A DNA stretch of 64,000 bases from CAYHCE01 sp964355015 (GCA_964355015.1 CAYHCE010000009.1:1-64000), one strand, 5' to 3'; numbered from the stretch's first letter, positions 16,151 through 24,333 are shown. Numbers and translations are program-made. Notes: generated by a model from the letters alone, not told the origin.

Positions 16151-17238
16151 GGCGTCACCCCCGCCGCCAGGTCCTGACGCCGCCTCTCGCCGCTGCGGGC
16201 CGCCAGCAGGGCCCGGGCCTGCGCCAGACCGCCCTCGAGGCTGTCGAAGCGCCCGGCCAGCCACAGGTGGCACCCGACGTTCCAGAGCAGGGCCTCGGCC
16301 AGGGGTCCCTGGCCGACCAGGGCCGCCATCCCCTGCTCCCGCCACAGATCCAGGTCATGCCACCCCACCTCCGGCGCGGTGATGCCGTGGTCGCGAGGGT
16401 GCACCAGTATCCGCTCCACCGTACCCCGGCACACCCTGGCGGTGATGCCGGCACGGGTGGTGGGCAGGTCGGTGGAGCCCTCCAGCCCCTTGATGGTCAG
16501 AACATCGGTTTCGCCGGCGGCGGCCAGCGCTTCCCAGGCCCGGCTCTCGGTGGGGGGATGGACGAAGCCGCTCACCAGCAGGCGATCGCCCTGATGAGGC
16601 GTCCAGAGCAGCTCCAGGCTGGCGACCGGCGGACGCTTGCCGATCTCGTCGCGCACGGGCAGCAGCCGCTCGGCGCTGGGGAAATGGTCGGGCTGATGGG
16701 TGAGGGCGATGCCGAAGCGATCGAGCCGCTCCTGGACGGTTTCCAGGGGCAGGCCGCGCCACTCGATCCCCAGGGCGGCGAACAGCTCGGCGAGGGTGGC
16801 GCCGTACTTCACCGGCATCGGATCACCACCGTGCAGCACCACCGGCACCCCCGCGGCCGCCAGCACGAGGGAGATCAGGGGCAGCAGCGGTGCCGTGCGG
16901 CTGCGGCCGTCGTAGGGCACACCGAAACAGAGGGGCCACTGCCCCGGTGTGCGCAGCACCGGTCCATGGGTGCGGTAGCTGTCCAGCATGCCCGTGAGCT
17001 CGATCGGCGCGGGACGGCGGATGCGGTGGGCGATCAGGAAGGCCCCGAGCTGGGCCTCGCTGGCCAGGCCGTCGAGCATCAGGTCCATCGCTTCGCGGGC
17101 CTCGCCGCGGCTCAGGCCCGTGCTCGTGTGCTCACCGCTGCCCACTCGGGCGATCAGCTCGCGGAACCGCGCCCGCGGCCCTCCCATCGCCAGCAGGCGC
17201 TCGCCGCGTCGGTCCAGGCTGGGCGGGGGTGTGGGCAT
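16147..17238 (-). CDS. Anthranilate phosphoribosyltransferase-family protein (TrpD2-like)
   Basis: 363 residues. The N-terminal helical part has LSRGEAREAMDLMLDG and EAQLGAFLIAHRIR. Then come VLAAAGVPVVLHGGDPMPVK, YGATLAELFAALGI, and VLTIKGLEGSTDLP. These are blocks of the TrpD/TrpD2 fold, but the canonical PRPP loop of true TrpD (KxGNR) is altered, and VKYGAT replaces the usual GNRxxSS region. It is therefore unlikely to be the tryptophan enzyme. Homologues sit next to nitrate genes in cyanobacteria; the substrate is unknown. It is divergent from nirA (99 bp between starts) and in operon with the nitrate-reductase-associated gene. Confidence 0.75.
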   Translation of the reverse strand: MPTPPPSLDRRGERLLAMGGPRARFRELIARVGSGEHTSTGLSRGEAREAMDLMLDGLASEAQLGAFLIAHRIRRPAPIELTGMLDSYRTHGPVLRTPGQWPLCFGVPYDGRSRTAPLLPLISLVLAAAGVPVVLHGGDPMPVKYGATLAELFAALGIEWRGLPLETVQERLDRFGIALTHQPDHFPSAERLLPVRDEIGKRPPVASLELLWTPHQGDRLLVSGFVHPPTESRAWEALAAAGETDVLTIKGLEGSTDLPTTRAGITARVCRGTVERILVHPRDHGITAPEVGWHDLDLWREQGMAALVGQGPLAEALLWNVGCHLWLAGRFDSLEGGLAQARALLAARSGERRRQDLAAGVTP

Positions 17239-17264
17239 CGGGCTCAGGGACGGCGTGGCGTTCG

Positions 17265-17278
17265 GTAACAGTCGCAAC
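17265..17278 (+). promoter_or_regulatory. Possible NtcA box between trpD2 and nirA
   Basis: GTA-ACAGTCGC-AAC differs by one base from GTA-N8-TAC. It lies 60 bp upstream of the nirA ATG and 27 bp upstream of the trpD2 ATG on the other strand. At 22-25 bases downstream toward nirA there is only a weak -10 (CACATT or CATTGT). Because both flanking operons are nitrate genes, one site could serve nirA. Short motif, so modest confidence. Confidence 0.35.
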
Positions 17279-17337
17279 ACGCATGGGGCAACCCCGGCCG
17301 CCACATTGTCGGTCTCAGTCGGTGGCCAGTGCCCTTC

Positions 17338-18918
17338 ATGGTGACAGCATCCCGCCCTGCAGGCCCCGATTCCGGTTCCGATCCTTCCGGCCCGAAGCTC
17401 AGCAGGATCGAGCAGGCCAAGGCGGAGTTCTGCGGACTGGATCTTGCCCCCAGGCTGGCGGATCTGGGCCGGCAGGGCTGGGAAGCCCTCGATGAGGCCA
17501 CCCTCACCATTCACCTCAAGTGGCTGGGAATCTTCTTTCGCCCCGTCACCCCCGGTCGATTCATGCTGCGGCTGCGGCTGCCCAATGGGGTGATCCGCGC
17601 CGAGCAGCTGGAGGTGCTGGCCGAGGCGGTGGATCGCTGCGGCGAGCACGGCAGCGCCGACATCACCACCCGCCAGAACCTCCAGCTGCGGGGCCTGCTG
17701 CTCGAGGACATGGCTCCCCTGCTGGCGGCCATGGAGGCGGTGGGGCTCACCAGCCGTCAGTCGGGCCACGACAACCCCCGCAACGTCACCGGCAATCCGC
17801 TGGCCGGCATCGACCCCGAGGAGTTCATCGACACCAGGCCGCTGGTGGACGCGATCCAGGCCCGGCTGCTCGGCCCCGATGGGCCCCGCAACCTGCCGCG
17901 GAAGTTCAACGTGGCGGTGGGCGGCGCCCCTGACAGCTTCCTGCTCCACAACGACCTGGCTTTCCTGCCGGCGGTTCAGCAGGGTCAGCTGGGCTTCACC
18001 GTGATGGTGGGGGGGTTCTTCTCGGCCCAGCGCAACGAACTGGCCATCCCGCTCGGTCTGTGGCTGAGGGGCGAGCAGCTGCCCGGTTTCAGCCTGGCGG
18101 TGCTCCGCCACTTCGAGCAGGAAGGCAGCCGCCAGGCCCGCAACCGCAGCCGGGTGATGTATCTCATCGATGCCCTCGGCCTCGAGGCCTACCGGGCCGG
18201 GGTGCTCGAGGCCTACGGCCAGGTCGCCGGTGACGCGGCGGCCGCAGCCGTGGAGCCCCACGCCGGTTCTCATCTGGTCAACCGGGCGCCGCGGGACCTC
18301 TGCGGCGTCCACCCCCAGAAGCAGGGGGGTCTGCACTGGGTGGGGCTGCATGTGCCCGTGGGTCGCCTCGACGCCGAGGCCATGGAGGGTCTGGCCCGCC
18401 TGGCGAGGGTCTACGGCAGCGGCGAACTGCGGCTGAGCGAGAGCCAGAACGCCCTCCTGCCCCACGTGCCCTCCGAGCGGCTGGAGGCCCTGCTGGCGGA
18501 ACCGCTGCTGCAGCGCCTGCGGCCCGACCCCGGCCCCCTGCAGGCCGAGGCGGTGAGTTGCACCGGCAACCGTTACTGCAGCTTCGCCTTGATCCCCACC
18601 AAGAGCACCGCCCAGGCGGTGGTGGAGGAACTGGAACGGCGGCTGGTGCTGCCCGAGGCGGTGCGCACCCACTGGACCGGTTGCCCCAACGCCTGCGGTC
18701 AGCCCTACATGGGCCAGATCGGCCTGATGGGCGCCAAAGCCCGCCACGACGGCCAGATGGTGGAGGCCACCAGGATCTACCTGGGCGGCTCGATGGATGG
18801 CGACCCCCGCCTGGCGGAACTGCACGACAAGGGCGTACCGCTCAGCCAGCTGCCCGACGTGCTGGAGGAACTGCTGCTGGAGAGGTTCGGCGCCCGCCGG
18901 CGTGAACCCGTGGCCTGA
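17338..18918 (+). CDS. nirA: Ferredoxin-nitrite reductase
   Basis: 526 residues; reduces nitrite to ammonium with six electrons from ferredoxin, using a siroheme and a [4Fe-4S] cluster. Both nitrite/sulfite reductase half-domains are present: FMLRLRLPNGVIRAEQLEVL, DITTRQNLQLRG and GHDNPRNVTGNPLAGID in the first, PKQGGLHWVGLHVPVGR in the second. The cluster/siroheme Cys residues are visible at about 408 and 414 (SCTGNRYC) and 449 and 453 (TGCPNAC). Start: ATG at 17338; another ATG lies 9 bases upstream. Siroheme supply is encoded just downstream (chelatase-like and cobA). Confidence 0.95.
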   Translation: MVTASRPAGPDSGSDPSGPKLSRIEQAKAEFCGLDLAPRLADLGRQGWEALDEATLTIHLKWLGIFFRPVTPGRFMLRLRLPNGVIRAEQLEVLAEAVDRCGEHGSADITTRQNLQLRGLLLEDMAPLLAAMEAVGLTSRQSGHDNPRNVTGNPLAGIDPEEFIDTRPLVDAIQARLLGPDGPRNLPRKFNVAVGGAPDSFLLHNDLAFLPAVQQGQLGFTVMVGGFFSAQRNELAIPLGLWLRGEQLPGFSLAVLRHFEQEGSRQARNRSRVMYLIDALGLEAYRAGVLEAYGQVAGDAAAAAVEPHAGSHLVNRAPRDLCGVHPQKQGGLHWVGLHVPVGRLDAEAMEGLARLARVYGSGELRLSESQNALLPHVPSERLEALLAEPLLQRLRPDPGPLQAEAVSCTGNRYCSFALIPTKSTAQAVVEELERRLVLPEAVRTHWTGCPNACGQPYMGQIGLMGAKARHDGQMVEATRIYLGGSMDGDPRLAELHDKGVPLSQLPDVLEELLLERFGARRREPVA

Positions 18919-19267
18919 CGGCCCGGCTCCCCCAGGACCAGCGGAAGGCCCGCCTGGCGGGCGGACGGGCATCCAGCCGGCGGCGGTAGTCGCAGTCGAG
19001 TTGCTCGAGGGCGAGGCGATCCTCGGGATCGTGACCGCCGTAAAGCAGGGCGGCGATGCGATCCGGATCGATCTCCAGGGCAGCCACCTCCTGCCACAGC
19101 CGCTGGGTGAGGCTGCGGTCGGCGCGCACGAACTGGGCATCGGCCAGCTGGCGCACCAGCAGGAACACCAACTGCCGCTCCTTCAACTCCGCGAAGCTGC
19201 CGTCGCGCCCGGTCCGGCAGGGTGCGGCGGAACCCACCCAGCCTTGCCGTTCAGCCCCCTTGGCCAT
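18842..19267 (-). CDS. Hypothetical protein, antisense-overlapping the nirA 3' end
   Basis: 141 residues, and the only plausible gene in the 470-bp gap between nirA and the chelatase-like gene. The middle part (ELKERQLVFLLVRQLADAQF, SLTQRLWQEVAALEIDPDRI, GGHDPEDRLALEQLDCDYRR) is amphipathic and compositionally protein-like. The last 45 residues are Arg/Pro/Ala-rich and overlap the nirA end by 77 bp on the opposite strand, so the true end may be altered by a frameshift. No family recognised. A 7-bp inverted repeat (18948-18962) just after nirA lies within it. Confidence 0.4.
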   Translation of the reverse strand: MAKGAERQGWVGSAAPCRTGRDGSFAELKERQLVFLLVRQLADAQFVRADRSLTQRLWQEVAALEIDPDRIAALLYGGHDPEDRLALEQLDCDYRRRLDARPPARRAFRWSWGSRAVRPRVHAGGRRTSPAAVPPARRAAG

Positions 19268-19389
19268 CGTGCCTTCCCCCTGCAGCGTGGATGCCTTCCC
19301 TTGCTAGGGCCGCGCCGCGCCGCCCGGACTTGGACGGATAAAACGTATCAACCGCAACACTTGATCCGGGACGCTGGCTCGCCGTTGCC

Positions 19390-20838
19390 GTGCCAGCGCA
19401 CGAGCGCTCCCCGCCGGGGCCGTCCGCTGGTGCCATCGTGAGGGCCGTCGCCACCGGACGGCTGGCGAAGTCTTTCGGCCCGCTTGCTCCCCTGGACCGT
19501 ACGCCGCACGCCCCCCTGCTGCCTTCCTGCCTGCCGCCCAGCGGCAGCGGCGAGCGCTGGGCGTGGCTGCAGCGGCTGCGCCGCACCGCCAGCCTCGACC
19601 CCGAGCCCTGGCTCCAGGCCCTGGAGGCGGGCCGCCTCGAGCCGGCCACGGACCTGCTGGCGGTGCTGGTGGAGCGGCTGGACGGGGCCGGTTCGGAGCG
19701 TCTGCTGCGCTGGTGGCTGACCGATCCGGTCTCCGACGCTGCGGCCTCTCCCCAGCAACGGCTCCAGCTGCTCGACCTGATCGGCCGCCGGCGGGATCCC
19801 CGCTGCGCCGCCCTGTTGCGCCAGGCCGTGTCGGCCTCGGGGGGGAAGGCTGCGGCCAGCTCGCCCCCAGGCGCGCTGCTGCCCCTGCTGGGGCATCAGC
19901 GGGATCCCGCCGACTTTGCCCTGCTGCGCCGCCTGGCGCAGGACCCAGGAGCCGCCACGCTCCGCCGCCGGGCCCTGGAAGGGCTGGCGGTGGGACTGAG
20001 CGCCTGGCCGCTGCCACCGCTGCGCCAGTTGCTGACGCAGCTGGCCGAGGATCTCGATCCGCTGCTGGCGGGCCAGGCCGTGGACCTGCTCGCCCGGTTG
20101 CCGGGCGCCAGGCAGCTCCTGTGGCGCCTGGCGGGTCGTCGGGTCGATCCGGCCGTGGCCGAACGGCTGCAGCGGCGGTTGCGGGCCGTGCCGGCCCGTT
20201 CGCTGCTGCTGCTGGCCCATGGCCGGTCCGGTGGCCTGATTCCGGCAGAACTGCGTCTGCTCGCCCAGGAACTGGAACAGCGCCGCGGCGCGCCGGTGCG
20301 CCTGCAGGTCCTCACCAACGCTGAGCTCCCGCCGGTGCCTGAGCTGCGCCGGGCGGGAAGCGCCGCTGCGCCCCAGCCCCTCACCCTGGTGCCCCTCTTC
20401 CTGCTGCCAGGTAGCCACGTGCGCCACGACCTGCCCGCCATCGCCGCCGACTGGCGCCGCTCCGGACCGGTGCAGCGACTGCCCTTCCTCGGGGCCTGGC
20501 CCGCCTGGCAGCGGGCCCTCGGCGATGAACTGGCCGCGCTGGTGGCCGCCAGCGACGACGACGGACCTGCCTGGCTTCTGCACCATCCCGTGGACGGCAG
20601 CCTGGCGCGGCGCTACCTGGCCCATCTGGAGGCCGTCACCACGGCAGCTTGCCGGGCCACTCCATACAGTGCGGCTGATCTCGAGGATCTGAAGCTGGCG
20701 AATCTTGGCGCTGCCCTGCCCCTGGCCCTGGCCGCCAACCGGCTCACCGAGAGCCTGCCCGCGCCGTTCGGGGCGCCCCTGCTGCAGCGGCCCCGCTTCC
20801 ACCGGCTGCTGCTGGAGCAACTCGAGGCCCTGCCATGA
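19390..20838 (+). CDS. Sirohydrochlorin chelatase (CbiX/SirB)-type domain with a long N-terminal helical extension
   Basis: 482 residues from a GTG; another GTG at 19438 is possible. From about residue 275 the protein reads RSLLLLAHGRSGGLIPAEL, then LVPLFLLPGSHVRHDLPAIA. These match the CbiX/SirB pattern: a beta strand ending in H-G, then a second strand ending in LLPGxHVxxDLP. These two His are the usual metal and catalytic ligands. The first 265 residues are Leu/Ala/Arg-rich helical pairs (RRDPRCAALLRQAV, HQRDPADFALLRRLAQDP) that look like HEAT-type repeats. Its stop overlaps the cobA start as ATGA. Likely role: iron insertion into sirohydrochlorin to make siroheme for NirA. The extension may be a protein-contact module (inference). 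Confidence 0.75.
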   Translation: MPAHERSPPGPSAGAIVRAVATGRLAKSFGPLAPLDRTPHAPLLPSCLPPSGSGERWAWLQRLRRTASLDPEPWLQALEAGRLEPATDLLAVLVERLDGAGSERLLRWWLTDPVSDAAASPQQRLQLLDLIGRRRDPRCAALLRQAVSASGGKAAASSPPGALLPLLGHQRDPADFALLRRLAQDPGAATLRRRALEGLAVGLSAWPLPPLRQLLTQLAEDLDPLLAGQAVDLLARLPGARQLLWRLAGRRVDPAVAERLQRRLRAVPARSLLLLAHGRSGGLIPAELRLLAQELEQRRGAPVRLQVLTNAELPPVPELRRAGSAAAPQPLTLVPLFLLPGSHVRHDLPAIAADWRRSGPVQRLPFLGAWPAWQRALGDELAALVAASDDDGPAWLLHHPVDGSLARRYLAHLEAVTTAACRATPYSAADLEDLKLANLGAALPLALAANRLTESLPAPFGAPLLQRPRFHRLLLEQLEALP

Positions 20839-21614
20839 CCTCCCCTGGCACCGTCTACCTGGTGGGGGCCGGCCCTGGCGATCCCGAGCTGATCACCCTC
20901 AAGGCCGATCGCCTGCTGCGCAGCTGCGATGCCCTCGTCTACGACTCCCTGGTGCCCACGGCCCTGCTGGAACTGACCCCGGCCGACTGCGAACGGCACT
21001 TCGTCGGTAAGCGGCGCGGTCACCATTCGGTGCCTCAGCCCAGCACCAACGCCGTGCTGGTGGAGCTGGCCCAGCGGCGGCGCAGCATTGTCCGCCTCAA
21101 GGGCGGTGATCCCTTCCTGTTCGGCCGGGGCGGGGAGGAGGCGGCCCACCTGGCACGCCATGGCGTGCCGGTGGAGGTGGTGCCGGGAGTGACCGCCGGG
21201 ATCGCCGCGCCCGCCTACATGGGCATTCCCGTCACCCATCGCCGCGCCGGCTCGAGCGTCACCTTCGTGACCGGCCACGAGGAAATCGACAAGGGACGAC
21301 CCGGTGTGGACTGGCGGGGCCTGGCCCGCAGCAGCGACGGCCTGGTGATCTACATGGGCCTGCACAACCTGCGCCGCATCTGCGAGGAGCTGATGGCGGG
21401 CGGTCTGGCACCGGCCACCCCAGCCGCGGTGATCCAGCAGGGCACCGTGAGCGGCCAGAGGGAGCTGGTGAGCCGCCTCGGGGTGCTGGCCGACCGGGTG
21501 GAGGCCCAGGGCTTCGGCTCGCCTTCGATCGTGGTGATCGGGCGGGTCGTGGAGGAGCGGGTGGCGGCCTGCGCTCCGGCTCCGGCCGAGGTGGAGATGC
21601 CGATCCCGTTCTGA
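20835..21614 (+). CDS. cobA: Uroporphyrinogen-III C-methyltransferase
   Basis: 259 residues; makes precorrin-2 from uroporphyrinogen III using two SAM, the entry to siroheme and B12. Clear motifs: VYLVGAGPGDPELITLKA (P-loop-like SAM site), DALVYDSLV, FVGKRRGHHSVPQ, RLKGGDPFLFGRGGEEA, VEVVPGVTAGIAAPAYMGIP and THR, VIYMGLHNL, ALIQQGT-like AVIQQGTVSGQ and SIVVIGRVV. Length is that of stand-alone SUMT, not fused to CysG dehydrogenase or chelatase. ATGA overlap with the upstream chelatase-like gene indicates coupling, so nirA-chelatase-cobA probably forms one nitrite/siroheme unit. Confidence 0.95.
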   Translation: MTSPGTVYLVGAGPGDPELITLKADRLLRSCDALVYDSLVPTALLELTPADCERHFVGKRRGHHSVPQPSTNAVLVELAQRRRSIVRLKGGDPFLFGRGGEEAAHLARHGVPVEVVPGVTAGIAAPAYMGIPVTHRRAGSSVTFVTGHEEIDKGRPGVDWRGLARSSDGLVIYMGLHNLRRICEELMAGGLAPATPAAVIQQGTVSGQRELVSRLGVLADRVEAQGFGSPSIVVIGRVVEERVAACAPAPAEVEMPIPF

Positions 21615-21641
21615 ACCGGCCCGACCCCAGCCGGCCCTGGC

Positions 21642-22559
21642 TCACTCCAGCTGCAGAACGCCACGGGTCCGTTCCCGCCGCTGCTGGTCCTGGGCGTTGA
21701 AGGCGGCCATGCAGTCGCCCCTGGGTACCAGCAGGCAGCTCACGTAGCCGGAGGCGTCGATCAGGGCGGCGCGGATCGCCTTGGCGGCGGGGGTGCGCTG
21801 GGACTCGGCGTTGTTGGAGCCGAAGTTCAAGGTGCCGGCAGCGCCGGTGAGGGCCTGGCCGGTGCGGCCCATGTTGGGGGCCAGTAACAGGGCGAGGCCA
21901 GCCGCCGGCAGCAGGCTCACGCCCTCCTCCCGGGCCGCGGCGGTGCTGCTGGCCCGGCCTTCCACCGTGCGGCGGCCCACGATCTCGCCGGTGGTGCTGT
22001 CCACCACCCGGATGTCGATGGCCACATAGTCCTTCGTTTCGGCCTGCTGCTTGCTGGTGCCGTAGCCCAGCAGGCCGAAGTTGCTCCCGGTGGCCTTGTT
22101 CTCCACGTTGGATTCGTAGGAGGTGACGGTGCCGAGCACGATGTAGCGAGCCCCTGTCATCTGGCCCTTCTGGGCTGCGCCCGGGCCCTTGCGCACGATC
22201 CCGAGCGCGCTGAGCTCCTGCTCGGAAAGCACCTCCTTGAGGTTGCTGCGCTCCACCACCTGCAGATCGCCGGTGGCCTGCAGCTCGTTGGCCAGCATGG
22301 CGGCCAGGTCGGTGGCAACCGGACCCTGCCACCACCAGCTCGGCTGGGTGACGGTGTTCTTGAAATCAGGCACCGACACCGTCGGCCGTCCCACCGACGG
22401 CAGCCGCTGCTGGGCCGAGGCAAGCCCGGGGAAGAGGGCAGGCGCCAGAGACAGAGCGAGAGCCAACAGCAGCGCCGGCGGCCGGGGAAACCTCAACGCA
22501 CAGCTGAACGGCACCGATGGAAGGGTCACGGCTGCAACACCCCGGCAGAAGAAGAGCAT
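21642..22559 (-). CDS. CsgG/HfaB-family secreted or lipoprotein-like protein
   Basis: 305 residues with an N-terminal signal peptide (ALLLALALSLAPALFPGLAS, then AQQ). The mature part has the CsgG-type pattern: TVSVPDFKN, DLAAMLANELQATGDLQVVE, RSNLKEVLSEQELSALGI, GARYIVLGTVTSYE, DYVAIDIRVVDSTTGEIV and RRTVEGRAS. In Gram-negatives CsgG forms an outer-membrane curli pore, but many CsgG-domain proteins are of unknown role. No lipobox Cys is evident after the signal sequence. It stands alone between cobA (convergent) and the cupin-like gene (divergent). Confidence 0.75.
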   Translation of the reverse strand: MLFFCRGVAAVTLPSVPFSCALRFPRPPALLLALALSLAPALFPGLASAQQRLPSVGRPTVSVPDFKNTVTQPSWWWQGPVATDLAAMLANELQATGDLQVVERSNLKEVLSEQELSALGIVRKGPGAAQKGQMTGARYIVLGTVTSYESNVENKATGSNFGLLGYGTSKQQAETKDYVAIDIRVVDSTTGEIVGRRTVEGRASSTAAAREEGVSLLPAAGLALLLAPNMGRTGQALTGAAGTLNFGSNNAESQRTPAAKAIRAALIDASGYVSCLLVPRGDCMAAFNAQDQQRRERTRGVLQLE

Positions 22560-22774
22560 TCAAGCAAGGGCAACGGAGGGCGAAACCCGGCCCCCGGGGC
22601 GGCCGGAACGAATTCCGTCCCTGGTCCGGCGTTCCGTAGCGTTGGGCACGGTGGCGGGTCGGGCGTCTTCGGTTCAGTGGGCCATCTTTCCTACGCCCGC
22701 CGGACCGGCGGGCGGGATCCATGGCCAGCTCCGTCCTGATCTCAGCGGAACACAGAGCGCCAAGGCCGGCGCCG

Positions 22775-23251
22775 ATGTTCGAACTGATCCCTTACGAGAA
22801 GTTCCGCGACACCCCGGCCGTGCGCTTCTTCGACATCACCGTGCCCACCTCCAACGCCCGTGATCTGGTGGTGCACAGCGGCCCTGCGGTCAGTCCCCCG
22901 GACGATCCCGAGACCGGCGCCTGGCAGTTCTATCTGCATCCCCACCAGGAGGACAACCTGCTGGCGCTGCAGGGCGGCCGCACCTTCTTCCTGGTGAACC
23001 TGGGCTGGAACTATCCCTTCCACATCGTGCGCCTGGAGACCGGCGGCGACATCCTGCGCATTCCGCCCGGCACCTTCCACCGCTCCGTCTCCGATCCCCA
23101 CGGCTCCCTGGTGCTCAACCAGGCGGTGCGGGAGGAGGGAGCCTCGCTGGTGCGGGAGTTTCGCGTTTACAACAGCCACCGCATTCCCAGGCTGTTCGCC
23201 ACCACCAGCCAGACGGCGCCGCTGCCCAAGCTGCATGGAGTGAGCTGGTGA
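22775..23251 (+). CDS. Small cupin-like conserved protein
   Basis: 158 residues from the ATG at 22775; an upstream in-frame ATG at 22721 would add 18 residues of low-complexity look. The sequence has a double-stranded beta-helix feel: GAWQFYLHPHQEDNLLALQG, GRTFFLVNLGWNYPFHIV, GGDILRIPPGTFHRSVSDPH. The HPHQEDN and PPGTFHRS segments match cupin motifs 1 and 2 with possible metal-binding His and Glu. No enzyme family recognised. Confidence 0.65.
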   Translation: MFELIPYEKFRDTPAVRFFDITVPTSNARDLVVHSGPAVSPPDDPETGAWQFYLHPHQEDNLLALQGGRTFFLVNLGWNYPFHIVRLETGGDILRIPPGTFHRSVSDPHGSLVLNQAVREEGASLVREFRVYNSHRIPRLFATTSQTAPLPKLHGVSW

Positions 23252-23377
23252 CTCTCCTGGCAGAACGTGTCAGGTGATAGAGAAAGCCTATTGAGGTCAC
23301 GATTTGAGCCGCCTTTCCTGTAGATGCTGAAATTCAGCCGAAGCTGTGGGGAGGCGGCACCACGCGGGTCAGAGGTC

Positions 23378-23590
23378 ATGTCGTTCATCAATCTTGAGCA
23401 GGGCATCAACGAGTGGCCTGCTGTAGCCAGATACGAGGAGTGCGATATCTTCCGGACCCCCGGGGGACAGTTCGTCGTGAGATTCGCAGGCAATCCTGCC
23501 GTTCAGTGGGAGGCGGCGACGATTCCAGCCGCCTACAACCTCTGCAGGACCATCATGATAAATGGAGAGAAGTCACGCCGAAGGGTGTGA
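23378..23590 (+). CDS. Small hypothetical protein
   Basis: 70 residues (MSFINLEQGINEWPAVARYE, then ECDIFRTPGGQFVVRFAGNP and IPAAYNLCRTIM). Composition is protein-like, and codon use is less GC-extreme than the neighbours. An upstream in-frame ATG at 23324 would add 18 residues; AGAGG just before 23378 is closer than ideal. No family recognised, no signal or membrane segment. Confidence 0.5.
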   Translation: MSFINLEQGINEWPAVARYEECDIFRTPGGQFVVRFAGNPAVQWEAATIPAAYNLCRTIMINGEKSRRRV

Positions 23591-23650
23591 GCCTTCCCTC
23601 TGCCCTGAGCGCCTGGATGGGCTGGCCATTGAACCGGTTGGACTCTCGGA

Positions 23651-23749
23651 TCAGCCCCCGGAGCCAGCCAGCAGCTCGCCGATCAACGCCATCGAACCGC
23701 CCAGCAGGGCAAGACAACCTGCCCAGCGCAGCAGGCTTGAGGCGAGCAT
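23651..23749 (-). CDS. Possible single-span membrane micropeptide
   Basis: A 32-codon frame starting MLASSLLRWAGCLALLGGSM and ending in GELLAGSGG. It encodes one hydrophobic helix with a basic N-terminus. It sits among other small genes including an Hli protein. No good ribosome-binding site is visible, and the size is close to what chance allows, so this is tentative. Confidence 0.25.
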   Translation of the reverse strand: MLASSLLRWAGCLALLGGSMALIGELLAGSGG

Positions 23750-23826
23750 GGAGTTCACGGGAATCAAACGGTGTACCTCCTGGTGTTCAGGCTGACTGGA
23801 TGGCTCCAACCGCGGTGAGGATGCCC

Positions 23827-24012
23827 TCAAACCGCAGCGAGATCGGTCTCTGTGACCTGATGGAAGGGCACGGCGAAGGGCGGAGAGCCCTGTTTGGTGA
23901 GGGGCCAGCGGCGAACCCAGCACCTGTCTGCGTGATCATCGATGCTGACCACCTGGTAGGCGTGGTCCTGGTTGTCGGCGAGCCGGATGAAGGCGCCTGG
24001 ATGGAGGTTCAT
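23827..24012 (-). CDS. Small conserved-type hypothetical protein
   Basis: 61 residues from the ATG at 24012 (MNLHPGAFIRLADN, then YQVVSIDDHADRCWVRRWPL, then PFAVPFHQVTETDL). It is predicted as a small beta-rich domain; the composition and the phrase DRCWVRRWPL look like a short cyanobacterial family. A longer in-frame start at 24090 overlaps the end of the Hli gene. It lies 77 bp downstream of hli on the same strand and may share its transcript. Confidence 0.6.
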   Translation of the reverse strand: MNLHPGAFIRLADNQDHAYQVVSIDDHADRCWVRRWPLTKQGSPPFAVPFHQVTETDLAAV

Positions 24013-24089
24013 GGCGGGAGTTCGGTTACCGCGCGCCAGGTCGACAGCAGGTCGTCCTGGCGCGCCTTTCAACGGATCCTGTGGGCGCA

Positions 24090-24296
24090 TCAGCCCTTGG
24101 ACAGCAGCAGGCCCAGTCCGATCTGGTGCAGGATGCCCTGACCGGTGAGGGCTTCCGTGAGCAGGCCGATCACGAAGCCCAGCATCGCGACCCGACCGTT
24201 GAGCCGTTCAGCCCGTTGGAGCTGTTCGGCGTGAATCTGATCAGCGGCGGTGCTCTGGAACCATTGGCTGTCGGCCTGGGGCGTGGAGTTGGTCAT
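24090..24296 (-). CDS. High-light-inducible protein (Hli/SCP, single-helix LHC-like)
   Basis: 68 residues. The core RAERLNGRVAMLGFVIGLLT matches the chlorophyll-binding helix motif ExxNGRxAMxGF of Hli/ELIP proteins. A soluble N-terminus and a short C-terminal tail (LHQIGLGLLLSKG) flank it. These thylakoid proteins bind chlorophyll and carotenoid, and protect or help assemble photosystem II and chlorophyll enzymes under stress. The upstream region holds a short sequence shared with the carotenoid oxygenase promoter region (24320-24333). Confidence 0.85.
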   Translation of the reverse strand: MTNSTPQADSQWFQSTAADQIHAEQLQRAERLNGRVAMLGFVIGLLTEALTGQGILHQIGLGLLLSKG

Positions 24297-24319
24297 GGCT
24301 CGGGGTTGAACTGGGGTCA

Positions 24320-24333
24320 ACGTAACGGAGTAT
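24320..24333 (-). promoter_or_regulatory. Possible promoter element shared with the carotenoid oxygenase gene
   Basis: Minus-strand ATACTCCGTTACGT, 24 bp before the hli ATG. The same 14 bases lie 36 bp before the carotenoid oxygenase start (49510-49523), on the same relative strand. The left half gives AATACT, a fair -10. Could be chance. Confidence 0.25.

Noticed and set aside
14150..16177. Plus-strand frame of 675 codons opposite nrtA and the nitrate-reductase-associated gene
   Set aside because: Spans two real genes on the opposite strand and the promoter between them; no domain recognised.
18948..18962. GC-rich inverted repeat after nirA as a terminator
   Set aside because: Seven-base arms but a one-base centre and no following T-run, so not a convincing intrinsic terminator.
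17329..19140. Minus-strand extension of the trpD2 frame back to 19140 (997 codons)
   Set aside because: The upstream part is antisense to nirA; the natural start is the ATG at 17238.
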